Below, one piece after another: positions 7,061 to 13,052 of a stretch of DNA of 13,052 nt. Below the pieces are notes generated by a model. The model was not told where the DNA came from, ran no database searches, and saw nothing but the letters and a program-made list of their open reading frames with translations. A program made the translations under genes and the position numbers. Origin of the DNA: Sulfolobus sp. UBA167. GTDB lineage: Archaea > Thermoproteota > Thermoprotei_A > Sulfolobales > Sulfolobaceae. The stretch is from assembly GCA_002495845.1 (NCBI GenBank), contig DAHF01000082.1:1-13052 (forward strand). Reading direction: 5' to 3'. How positions within the stretch are numbered: position 1 is the first letter of the stretch; every line of letters begins with the position of its first letter.

Positions 7061-7076
7061 TTTCAAGATCTTGAAA
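7061..7076. repeat. Perfect 16-base palindrome
   Basis: TTTCAAGATCTTGAAA is fully self-complementary with no loop, the form expected of a dimeric-regulator site. It lies about 215 bases before the second DUF1404 gene, well upstream of the core promoter. Confidence 0.4.
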
Positions 7077-7245
7077 AAGCCTTAGATTTCAATCTAGCTA
7101 TCTAAATGCACTAGAACGTTTTTCTCACCTCAAAAGTCAGAGAACTATATCTAGAAAATACATACTTTTTCTATTTAAAATGATATTCAAGTTATTGTAT
7201 TTAATTTATCTGTTCTTACCTTATCCAATTGCTAGAACTTAGCAA

Positions 7246-7254
7246 ACTATTATA
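7246..7254 (+). promoter_or_regulatory. TATA-like promoter of second DUF1404 gene
   Basis: ACTATTATA lies about 28 bases before ATG 7279 and predicts a leaderless transcript. It lacks the A-rich plus CTTTTTAA form seen upstream, so this copy may be regulated separately. Confidence 0.4.
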
Positions 7255-7278
7255 GTCGCGCAAGGCTTAGTCATATTT

Positions 7279-7845
7279 ATGGATGTCCTGAATAGAGATC
7301 AAATAAAGATTTCGAACTTAATAATTCCAGTTATATTAATAGGATTTGCAGTTAATCCGTTTACAGAGGCCGTAGAGTTCCATCAGGAGTTCATATTCAT
7401 GCTCAGCCATTATGCCCTCTTCGTCGGCGGGTTCCTTCTAGCTTACAAGATTCTAAAGTTCCCATCATATGCTGTTCTAGGTGGAGCTTTCCTGGCGGTT
7501 TTCTGGCATGTGCCTTACTTCTTTGCTCTTGCAGGTGCGTTCCCCGTGTTCAGGGCATTGAACGATACAACTCTAATTTTAGGAGGAATTCTTGCGGGAG
7601 GTGCACTTCACGCCTTGAACAACGGAATCAGGCTTTCTTTGTTGGTAGCTTGGATGGGAGCGGATAGTGTACTTGCCATCATATTGCTAGCAGGATGGCC
7701 ACCTTACTCTAACCTCGTTTATCCTTTCTCTCCGTTTAGCGAATCCCAGGAGTTCTTGACAGGACTGTCTATGTTCTTCGTAATGTTCGTGATCTTCTTA
7801 GTTGCTATAGCTAACTTTCTGCGAACAACGTTCAAAATGATGTAA
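7279..7845 (+). CDS. DUF1404 family integral membrane protein, copy 2
   Basis: This 188-residue membrane protein is a paralogue of the one at 2777-3340. The two share, in order, VNPF, ML-x-HYAL (H44), AVFWH-x-P (H77), FFAL, LGG-x-LAG, YSNL and MF-x-VM, with almost no gaps in the first 80 residues. Sequence outside these motifs is well diverged, so this is an old duplication and not a recent copy. The gene follows the molybdoenzyme after 485 bases, and with copy 1 it brackets that gene. The function of the family is unknown. The conserved intramembrane histidines and the respiratory setting suggest a membrane electron-transfer or anchor role, which is inference. The ATG start is supported by a TATA box about 28 bases upstream. 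Confidence 0.85.
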   Translation: MDVLNRDQIKISNLIIPVILIGFAVNPFTEAVEFHQEFIFMLSHYALFVGGFLLAYKILKFPSYAVLGGAFLAVFWHVPYFFALAGAFPVFRALNDTTLILGGILAGGALHALNNGIRLSLLVAWMGADSVLAIILLAGWPPYSNLVYPFSPFSESQEFLTGLSMFFVMFVIFLVAIANFLRTTFKMM

Positions 7846-8146
7846 AAACCGAAGAGAAGGAAAAAAGAAGTCGCTGGTCAGAAAACCTAAAACCCAGAAA
7901 TTTTTTGACCCAAGTTATAGTGAAGGTAAGCCTAAGATATACCATCTTTGATTTTTTGCACTTTATTATAATTATTATTATTTTATATATTCATATTGCT
8001 AAGATTATAAGGGTCTTATTAGCCTTCTACATAAAGGATCATGAAATAAGCAACTCTGAAATCAAAACTTCCCTTCTTTCCTACTATTAAACAGACAATT
8101 TGGGAAAAGTTACTTTATACCTAGGGCAAAATGAAGAGTGAAAGAC
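7846..8146. other. 301-base intergenic region, AT-rich, no convincing gene
   Basis: A purine-rich stretch after the DUF1404 stop is followed by AT-rich sequence. The frame 7905-8090 is open from a TTG codon (61 codons) but is an isoleucine/tyrosine-rich product of AT-rich DNA, with no clear promoter or ribosome-binding site. I do not call it a gene. Confidence 0.5.
8113..8120 (+). promoter_or_regulatory. TATA box of the four-span membrane protein gene
   Basis: CTTTATAC lies about 30 bases before ATG 8147, placing the transcription start at about 8142 and giving a near-leaderless message. Confidence 0.4.
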
Positions 8147-8557
8147 ATGAACACAACCGCAATTAGATGGGCTTTAGCTATACTCTCATCCCTGTGGGCA
8201 GGAATTCATCTAGCTTTAACTCATGCAATCCTTCCGAATCCTACTGCTACAATGATATACGAAACGTTCTTCGGTTTCACCGCCTCATTGGCTATTCTAG
8301 CGTCAGTTTTACTGATTCTTGGAATGAGGTATACATATCCGCTAATCACCATTTTTTACATAATAGACTTCGCCCTACTTGCCGAGAGCAGGTTACTTCC
8401 AGCGCCTTTCGTAGGTAAGGTATTACCTTTCAACGGTTTCGTCGATGCGTCCCTGGTTCTAGACGTAATTCTTGCAGCGTCAACTCTGATCTTATGGTCC
8501 CTGGAAAAGAACGTACAGACCAGCAAGGAAAACATCAAAGAAGCAAAACAAAGGTAA
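8147..8557 (+). CDS. Four-span membrane protein of unknown function
   Basis: I do not recognise this 136-residue protein. It shows four hydrophobic segments, at about residues 6-28, 38-60, 62-80 and 100-118, and a polar Lys/Glu-rich tail of about 18 residues. The first helix contains H21 and H26. Acidic residues E40, D74 and E80 lie in or beside later helices, and D100 and D106 fall in the fourth, an unusual density for a simple structural protein. The ATG at 8147 is preferred to GTG 8138 because of TATA spacing; the in-frame extension would add only three residues. The gene stands alone, with a T-rich terminator right after the stop and 301 bases from the second DUF1404 gene. A small membrane component of the respiratory cluster is possible from position only. 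Confidence 0.7.
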   Translation: MNTTAIRWALAILSSLWAGIHLALTHAILPNPTATMIYETFFGFTASLAILASVLLILGMRYTYPLITIFYIIDFALLAESRLLPAPFVGKVLPFNGFVDASLVLDVILAASTLILWSLEKNVQTSKENIKEAKQR

Positions 8558-8581
8558 TTTATTTTATTTTTTTTAAAAAAA
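8558..8581 (+). terminator. T-rich terminator with T8/A7 dyad
   Basis: Immediately after the TAA stop comes a T-rich tract ending in eight T's (8567-8574) followed by seven A's (8575-8581). A similar dyad ends the first DUF1404 gene. Confidence 0.5.
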
Positions 8582-8744
8582 TTATTTATTTTTCTATTTT
8601 CATCTTTTATATTTTCGAAAGAGCTTTCTAAGAAAATTCATGATTAAAATTAAATCGTACACTAAAATAATTCTCACATAAAACTTTTATTTAATCTTTT
8701 ATCGATAACGGAGACTTAGTCCATCCACAACCTACAATAGAGAA

Positions 8745-8967
8745 GTGAACTACTCCACTGTGACTGAGCTTCCTGATCCACCGCATTACCTTGACAAAGA
8801 TGGAGTACGGAGCTCAACGCTGAGGAACATTTCAACCAGATAACGCTTGTATCTTTGATGTCCAGTTTAGTAATGCTATGGAGCAGAAACGTACTGGTTC
8901 CCGCTTCAATCGAGACATAGGAAATACTTGATTCCTCGATGACTGTAATTGGCACACTGCCAAGCAC
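8745..8967 (-). pseudogene. Decayed TnpB C-terminal tail with transposon right end
   Basis: Read on the minus strand, this stretch encodes a TnpB-tail-like segment containing VSIEAGTS, then SSVLHLCQGNAVDQEA, and ends in AGTAGTTCAC (plus strand GTGAACTACT from 8745). The same layout occurs at the other transposon end in this window, where one frame reads PVLRYWQGRVMNQEA before GGGTAGTTCAC. Over the last 30 bases before the end hairpin the two agree at about 20 positions without a gap. No zinc finger or RuvC core of TnpB remains here, so this is a remnant. The open frame continues past the right end to a stop at 8716-8718, which looks fortuitous. Identification with IS200/IS605-family tnpB rests on my recognition of the tail and end sequences. 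Confidence 0.45.
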
Positions 8968-9019
8968 GTGAACTACCCAATCACGGAAGGGGACTTTCGC
9001 CCCCTTAACCCACGTTAAG
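8968..9019 (-). repeat. Possible second IS200/IS605-type right end with two hairpins
   Basis: The 11-mer GTGAACTACCC at 8968-8978 is identical to the right-end motif at 12914-12924. It is preceded, in minus-strand sense, by two small stems: AAGGGG (8987-8992) with CCCCTT (9001-9006), and CTTAAC (9004-9009) with GTTAAG (9014-9019). Such stems next to the end motif resemble the imperfect hairpins of IS200/IS605 ends and of the guide-RNA scaffold TnpB uses. No coding remnant of its own tnpB is evident upstream, and the frame of the neighbouring remnant runs through it, so it could be part of that same decayed gene. Confidence 0.35.
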
Positions 9020-9110
9020 TTAAAACTCTTCTATAAGGCTACCCGTCACTCACTACTGGGTCTTCCGCCTCTTAATTCCCATTAAGATAAAGATATATCT
9101 TATGACAAGG
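9020..9110. other. Gap between transposon debris and transporter promoter
   Basis: I see no gene here. The sequence is GC-richer near the transposon-like part (9020-9080) and becomes AT-rich toward the promoter of the transporter gene. It closes the 582-base stretch (8558-9139), which otherwise holds only a terminator and TnpB-type debris. Confidence 0.4.
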
Positions 9111-9120
9111 CTTTTATTTA
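9111..9120 (+). promoter_or_regulatory. TATA box of the MMPL transporter gene
   Basis: CTTTTATTTA lies 28 bases before ATG 9140, giving a predicted leaderless transcript. It lies within 150 bases of the transposon right-end motif at 8968, so the region further upstream may have been brought in or disrupted by the element. Confidence 0.45.
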
Positions 9121-9139
9121 ACAAGATAATACACTCTTT

Positions 9140-12100
9140 ATGTTCGACAAACTCGGAAAGTTTGAGGCTTCTAAATGGTACGTAGTAATTGCAATATGGG
9201 TCATAGTTGTCATTCTAGCAGCACCTTTCACCTCCCTTTTCTTCAACTCTGTCTCAAACCAGATCACGATCTCAATCCCTGGTAGCACTGCACAACAAGC
9301 GCAAGAAATAACCTCCAAGTACTTTCACATAGGAGGAGCTTCATCTGCCTCCGCCCTCCTCTTCATCCAAGGGGATACGAGTAACTATTCTACATTCTTT
9401 GCTAATTTCACCAAATACGGAAACGCTAGCATATCGGACTTCTTCACGATAGAAAAGGGAATACTTAATTCCTCTTTCTATAAGGGGATAAACGGGACTA
9501 GAAGCCTTGGATCAGTCCTCCTGAACATATCGAAAAATGAGGTAAAAATAGAGGGAGAACTGAACTCCACATACAAGAACCTCACAGACGGAATACAGAG
9601 CTTAGAAAAACTAAATGAGTCCGTCCCCGTGATAGAGGGAAAGTTCGTCAACGTCTCCTCACTGATCTATAACACTTCAGATAAAGTCGAACAGATCCAC
9701 AATGAGGGGAAGAAGCTTAACACTAGCTTCACTTACCTGAAGGGAAATGAGACTCTGGTCAACTCTAGCGCGACTGAGCTGAACAGACTCGAGTTTGGGA
9801 CAGTCGGTGAGTTCATTGAAGTCTGGACCACAATTTTTAACGAAACACATGATTTAACCATAAGTAATGGCATTGCTTTCGAGAAAATTTACAGCAATCT
9901 CAACGGCACAGCTTCGCTCTACTTCAGGAACTTTGATCTCCTTTGGAACTCCACCTATAAGGGAGGGAACGCTGAGGTTGTGGCGAGCGGGCTGATCCCC
10001 GAGGCTACAAACGAGACCTTCTTTGGTACTAAAGAATATGAACTAGCGTATTCCTTAGCTACGGAGTTCTCGCTGAAGACATTTCAAAATTCCACTTTAA
10101 TACAGCAGTTTACTGCTAATTACATAAACCAGACTTACCAGGTTCCTCTAGGGATCGCCCAAGCCCTCTTATCCGAGAGCCCCTTGGATGTCGCTATCCA
10201 AGTACTTCAACAGAGGAGCGGACTCCCCTTGTCGGTAGTAAATGAGGCTGTGACTTCTAACGATAACTTCACAGGGATAGCGACTCAGATAATTGAGGAG
10301 AAGGCCAACTCCTCTGCGATACCTTTCATCAATGAGGTTTACGAAAACCTGAACTCTTCTCCTAAACAGTTTGCCGTGATTTACTTGTCTAAAGTAGCTA
10401 ACGTTTCCCCTACCCTAATTGAAAGAGTGATGACGAGCAATTCCACCGGGTTAGTGGAATACTTGGCATCTGAAGCTTCTAACAAGAGCGACATCCCAGC
10501 GTGGGTCTACGTATCCTTGCTAGAGAAAGACAATGTAGGAAACCTCACGTCTTACTTGGTGTCAACTCACTTGAACAAGCTGTCTGGGATTTTAGACAAG
10601 TCAAACATTACACCTAAGGAGCTAGCTGAGGAACTACTTCAGGGAATTGGAGCAGAGAGTTTAGCTTCCCGTCTAGTGGCTAACTCATTCGTTAATTCAT
10701 CTCCTACAATTTCAGTTAACTCGACTATGTTGCAGAGTTACCTACTCTTGGGAGTTAAGGACAACGTTTCGCCCGAGAAACTGACGTTAATGTCAATCTC
10801 ATCTGGTAAGTTCCCTGTCCAACCAATAGAGAGGCTCAAAGACCAGCTCTATAGTGGGTCTTACTTACTCGTGATAATAGGCGGAAACGTCACTTACAAG
10901 GAGACGCAACAAATACAACAATACGTGGAGTCCCACCTACCGTCTTTTGCAGGCAAAGTATACCTCACTGGAGGCAAACCCGTATCTCACGTGATAGGCG
11001 GGATTGGGTCTTCAGCCTTCGCAATAGCTATACCCGTAGGCATTGCGCTCGCAATAATACTGACAGGGATTTACTTTAGAAGCTTAGTAGCCGCGTTCGT
11101 ACCCTTGACTATTTACATGGCTGCATACGTGGCTGCCTCGGACTTGATATACGCGGTCGTTATAAAGATACTGGGAATAACCGTAGACTTCTTGACTCCG
11201 AGCCAAGTCCTGCTCCTTGCATTAGGGCTGGGGACAGACTACGTGGTCTTCATGGCGAGCAGATACATCGAGGAAAGAGAGAAAGGACTGGACAAGAAGG
11301 AGTCAGTGGTAGAGATGGTCAAGTGGGGAGGAAAAGCTGTGACGATAACCGCTTTGGTAGTTGCCTTATCTTTCCTTTTCATATACGTGTATAACGTTCC
11401 TTTCTTCTCAGATACTGCAATAGCTGAGATGCTAGCTGTATTAGTAATATGGATAACATCTATCACGCTTTTCCCTTCCATTTTAGCTGCAGTTGGGGAC
11501 AAGCTGTTCTTCCCCAGGAAAATTGTAGAAAAGAAGGAGAAGGAAGTAAAGGGTAAATATTCCAAGGCTGGGATCAAAGCCGGGGTCGTGGTGGGACTGG
11601 TAGCCATATCAGTAGTTGTAGCACTGGGTACCCCGCTCACTTTCAACATCTTAGGTCTTCTGCCTCCTTCCCAAGCGACTGAAGGAATAAACTTGCTAAG
11701 CCAGACTCTCACTACCTCTAATGTGTTTCCTATATGCGTAGTTATACCGGGGAACTTCAGTTACGATAGCGCTTACCAAATATATCAGAACTTGTCCTCG
11801 ATACCGGGAGTTACGGCTATCCAGAGCCCCGTTTCGCCTGAAGGTTACATTGTCAACCAGAGCAACTTGAATGACTACAACTACACGCAGTACATATCCC
11901 ACGGCTACATGCTGTTCGTAGTCAACCAGAAGTATCCTCCTTTCTCGAACCAAGCATTTCAGATAGTACATGAAGTGATAGAAAAAGTTGGAAAAAGCGG
12001 TTACGTCGGTGGTGGGCCAGTTGACTCTTACAATATACTAAACTTCGTGAAGTCGGACTTCTTCACCATAGTAGCTCTGATATCAATAACGATGTACATC

Positions 12101-12568
12101 ATCTTGGTCGTGATAACAAGGTCCTTCGCTACTGCAGGGATAATACTCTTCACAATACTCTCAGCCGTCGCACTGACCCTTGGCGTAGAGAGGATAGTGT
12201 TCATGACCTCAGGTATCTTCGCCGTGATTCCGCTGATCCTGGTAGCTATCATAATAGGGATTGGAATGGACTACAATATCTTCCTCGCTGCTAGGATACA
12301 CGAAGAGCTCGAGAGAGGTGAGGACATGGAGGAGGCTGTACAGACTGCAGTGAAGAGAATAGGGACTACCATAGCTTTCCTTGGCCTAATATTCGCTGGC
12401 ACGCTAGGCTCCTTGATGCTCGTCAACGCTGCCATACTCCAGGAGATTGGCTTTGCCTTGGCTGTGGCGGCAATTTTAGAGACTACCCTTCTCTGGAGGT
12501 ACCTGGCTCCATCTCTGATGATACTGATCTATAAGAAGACTAAGAGTAGACCGAGAATGATCGTTTAA
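9140..12568 (+). CDS. MMPL/RND-superfamily membrane transporter with very large ectodomain
   Basis: This 1142-residue protein is an RND-superfamily exporter of the MMPL type, members of which move lipids or hydrophobic compounds using the proton gradient. It has the RND plan: helix 1 (about residues 14-36), a large outer domain (about 37-620), helices 2-6, helix 7 (about 812-832), a second outer domain (about 833-970) and helices 8-12. Both halves carry the proton-relay Asp-Tyr pair: D700-Y701 in GLGTDYVVF and D1044-Y1045 in GIGMDYNIF, each followed by an R...EE/HEE segment. The first ectodomain, near 580 residues, is unusually long for the family. It holds about six helical repeats of roughly 30 residues starting at prolines 336, 363, 395, 424, 453 and 492, and more than two dozen N-x-S/T sequons, fitting a glycosylated archaeal cell surface. 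The gene stands alone, flanked on both sides by TnpB-type remnants. The substrate is unknown. Confidence 0.9.
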   Translation: MFDKLGKFEASKWYVVIAIWVIVVILAAPFTSLFFNSVSNQITISIPGSTAQQAQEITSKYFHIGGASSASALLFIQGDTSNYSTFFANFTKYGNASISDFFTIEKGILNSSFYKGINGTRSLGSVLLNISKNEVKIEGELNSTYKNLTDGIQSLEKLNESVPVIEGKFVNVSSLIYNTSDKVEQIHNEGKKLNTSFTYLKGNETLVNSSATELNRLEFGTVGEFIEVWTTIFNETHDLTISNGIAFEKIYSNLNGTASLYFRNFDLLWNSTYKGGNAEVVASGLIPEATNETFFGTKEYELAYSLATEFSLKTFQNSTLIQQFTANYINQTYQVPLGIAQALLSESPLDVAIQVLQQRSGLPLSVVNEAVTSNDNFTGIATQIIEEKANSSAIPFINEVYENLNSSPKQFAVIYLSKVANVSPTLIERVMTSNSTGLVEYLASEASNKSDIPAWVYVSLLEKDNVGNLTSYLVSTHLNKLSGILDKSNITPKELAEELLQGIGAESLASRLVANSFVNSSPTISVNSTMLQSYLLLGVKDNVSPEKLTLMSISSGKFPVQPIERLKDQLYSGSYLLVIIGGNVTYKETQQIQQYVESHLPSFAGKVYLTGGKPVSHVIGGIGSSAFAIAIPVGIALAIILTGIYFRSLVAAFVPLTIYMAAYVAASDLIYAVVIKILGITVDFLTPSQVLLLALGLGTDYVVFMASRYIEEREKGLDKKESVVEMVKWGGKAVTITALVVALSFLFIYVYNVPFFSDTAIAEMLAVLVIWITSITLFPSILAAVGDKLFFPRKIVEKKEKEVKGKYSKAGIKAGVVVGLVAISVVVALGTPLTFNILGLLPPSQATEGINLLSQTLTTSNVFPICVVIPGNFSYDSAYQIYQNLSSIPGVTAIQSPVSPEGYIVNQSNLNDYNYTQYISHGYMLFVVNQKYPPFSNQAFQIVHEVIEKVGKSGYVGGGPVDSYNILNFVKSDFFTIVALISITMYIILVVITRSFATAGIILFTILSAVALTLGVERIVFMTSGIFAVIPLILVAIIIGIGMDYNIFLAARIHEELERGEDMEEAVQTAVKRIGTTIAFLGLIFAGTLGSLMLVNAAILQEIGFALAVAAILETTLLWRYLAPSLMILIYKKTKSRPRMIV

Positions 12569-12913
12569 GTGCAGAAATACCCTCCTCACGAAAGAGAGGT
12601 TAGTGTCTACTAAAGAAGATGGGGGTGCTTAGTTAATCTGTTGAATATTTTTACATTAATTTACTATTATCTTCTTTTCAATTAATGTCAAATTCTACAA
12701 TTTTGGCTTGTGAGAGCTCTTGAACGTTTGCTAAAATTCAACAAGTCCAGAAAACAAAGATGAGGAAAAATTTTAAAATAAAGAGATTTTTTTCTCTTCA
12801 AAGAGAAGTTACAAGCATTTCTCAGTTCTTTTTATAGTTTCATATGTGAAAGCATAAAATGAAATGTATTCCCTCTCATATACCTAGAAAGAGAGACTCT
12901 TTATATTACCTTT
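12569..12913. other. 345-base intergenic region, no gene seen
   Basis: A weak CCTC...GAGG stem lies just after the transporter stop (12580-12599), and a CTCTC/GAGAG pair at 12873-12877 and 12891-12895 lies before the transposon end. The rest is AT-rich with no open frame of note. In minus-strand sense the bases immediately beyond 12914 are the flank that a TnpB guide RNA would read. Confidence 0.4.
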
Positions 12914-13052
12914 GTGAACTACCCCGCCATAGGGCTTCTTGATTCATGACCCTGCCTTGCCAGTACCGAAGCACTGGTAGAGGGCTAAGCTCCACATGCT
13001 CGCAGGGTTAGCTAAGATCACTTTTTTGCCGTGTTTCTCTAGCTGATACTTC
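12914..13052 (-). mobile_element. Right end of an IS200/IS605-type element, continuing past the window
   Basis: In minus-strand sense the element's tnpB tail is followed by AAGCCCTATGGCGGGGTAGTTCAC, split as a CCC/GGG stem (positions about 12925-12936) and the end motif GTAGTTCAC (12922-12914). The motif recurs at 8745 and 8968 in the same orientation. In this family the last bases of the right end form the 3' part of the guide-RNA scaffold, and the adjacent flank acts as the guide. Only the right end is visible, so element size and the presence of tnpA cannot be judged. Confidence 0.55.
12944..13052 (-). pseudogene. 3' part of tnpB (RNA-guided nuclease family), partial and apparently damaged
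   Basis: The minus-strand frame from 13051 reads KYQLEKHGKKVILANPA, which matches the strand of TnpB that normally leads into YTS and the C-terminal zinc finger. Instead it continues into SMWSLALYQ... and stops at TGA (12946-12944). A second frame of the same bases reads CEHVELSPLPVLRYWQG followed by MNQEA, the tail usually found after the zinc finger. The simplest reading is an internal deletion that removed the finger and shifted the frame, leaving a broken gene. Only 35 codons are in view and the rest lies outside, so the state of the RuvC catalytic residues is unknown. Confidence 0.5.

Larger units (their letters stand above)
6794..7278. other. 485-base intergenic region, no convincing gene
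   Basis: A T-rich terminator (6801-6818) opens this stretch, a perfect 16-base palindrome lies at 7061-7076, and the promoter of the next gene closes it. A 37-codon minus-strand ORF (7010 down to 6897, start MERIVHFRNG) looks weakly protein-like, but has no recognisable promoter or family. It may be a remnant of a lost gene or chance. Confidence 0.5.

Noticed and set aside
7905..8090. 61-codon + strand frame with a TTG start
   Set aside because: The product is Ile/Tyr-rich as expected from AT-rich DNA, with no clear ribosome-binding site or TATA spacing and no recognisable family.
8716..8967. 83-codon minus-strand frame as an intact gene
   Set aside because: Its content fits a decayed TnpB tail, and it reads through a transposon right end, so it is recorded as a remnant and not a functional gene.
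11239..11712. 157-codon minus-strand frame inside the transporter gene
   Set aside because: It is antisense to conserved MMPL helices including the Asp-Tyr motif; the Ser/Thr/Pro-rich product looks like a shadow.

Overview
The window reads as a chromosomal segment of a thermoacidophilic archaeon of the order Sulfolobales (Sulfolobus, Acidianus, Metallosphaera or Sulfuracidifex type). The signs are A-rich BRE plus TATA boxes 25-40 bases before starts, mostly leaderless or near-leaderless genes, poly-T stops, a Sulfolobales-type heme-copper oxidase, two copies of the DUF1404 membrane protein, and IS200/IS605-type TnpB debris. The genus cannot be fixed from this sequence alone. All seven complete genes are on the + strand.

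Region 1 (1-3440) is respiratory. A 45-residue single-span membrane protein (208-345) precedes a tight two-gene operon: oxidase subunit II with a full CuA site (422-982) and oxidase subunit I (984-2603), with a clear Shine-Dalgarno between them. A DUF1404 membrane protein follows (2777-3340).

Region 2 (3441-8140) centres on a very large (1113 aa) molybdopterin oxidoreductase of the arsenite-oxidase (AioA/IdrA) branch. It keeps the N-terminal Fe-S motif and the cofactor-binding regions. Two of the four residues that bind arsenite in characterised AioA appear replaced, and no Rieske partner (AioB) lies beside it. A second DUF1404 paralogue follows (7279-7845), so the molybdoenzyme is bracketed by paralogous membrane proteins. 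The 45-aa gene, the oxidase operon, the first DUF1404 gene and the molybdoenzyme all carry nearly the same core promoter, A-rich then (C/G)TTTTTAA. This suggests one regulon. The working picture, which is inference, is a lithotrophic chain in which an AioA-like enzyme, an Fe(II)-oxidation (Fox-like) system, or both pass electrons to a CuA-type terminal oxidase, with DUF1404 and micro-proteins as accessory membrane subunits.

Region 3 (8141-13052) is less coherent. A four-span membrane protein of unknown function (8147-8557) is followed by a stretch with decayed TnpB C-terminal tails and transposon right-end signatures (8745 and 8968). Next is a 1142-aa MMPL/RND-superfamily transporter (9140-12568) whose first ectodomain holds about six roughly 30-residue helical repeats. 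A third right end and the 3' part of a damaged tnpB (12914-13052, minus strand) run off the window.

No tRNA, rRNA or CRISPR array was seen.
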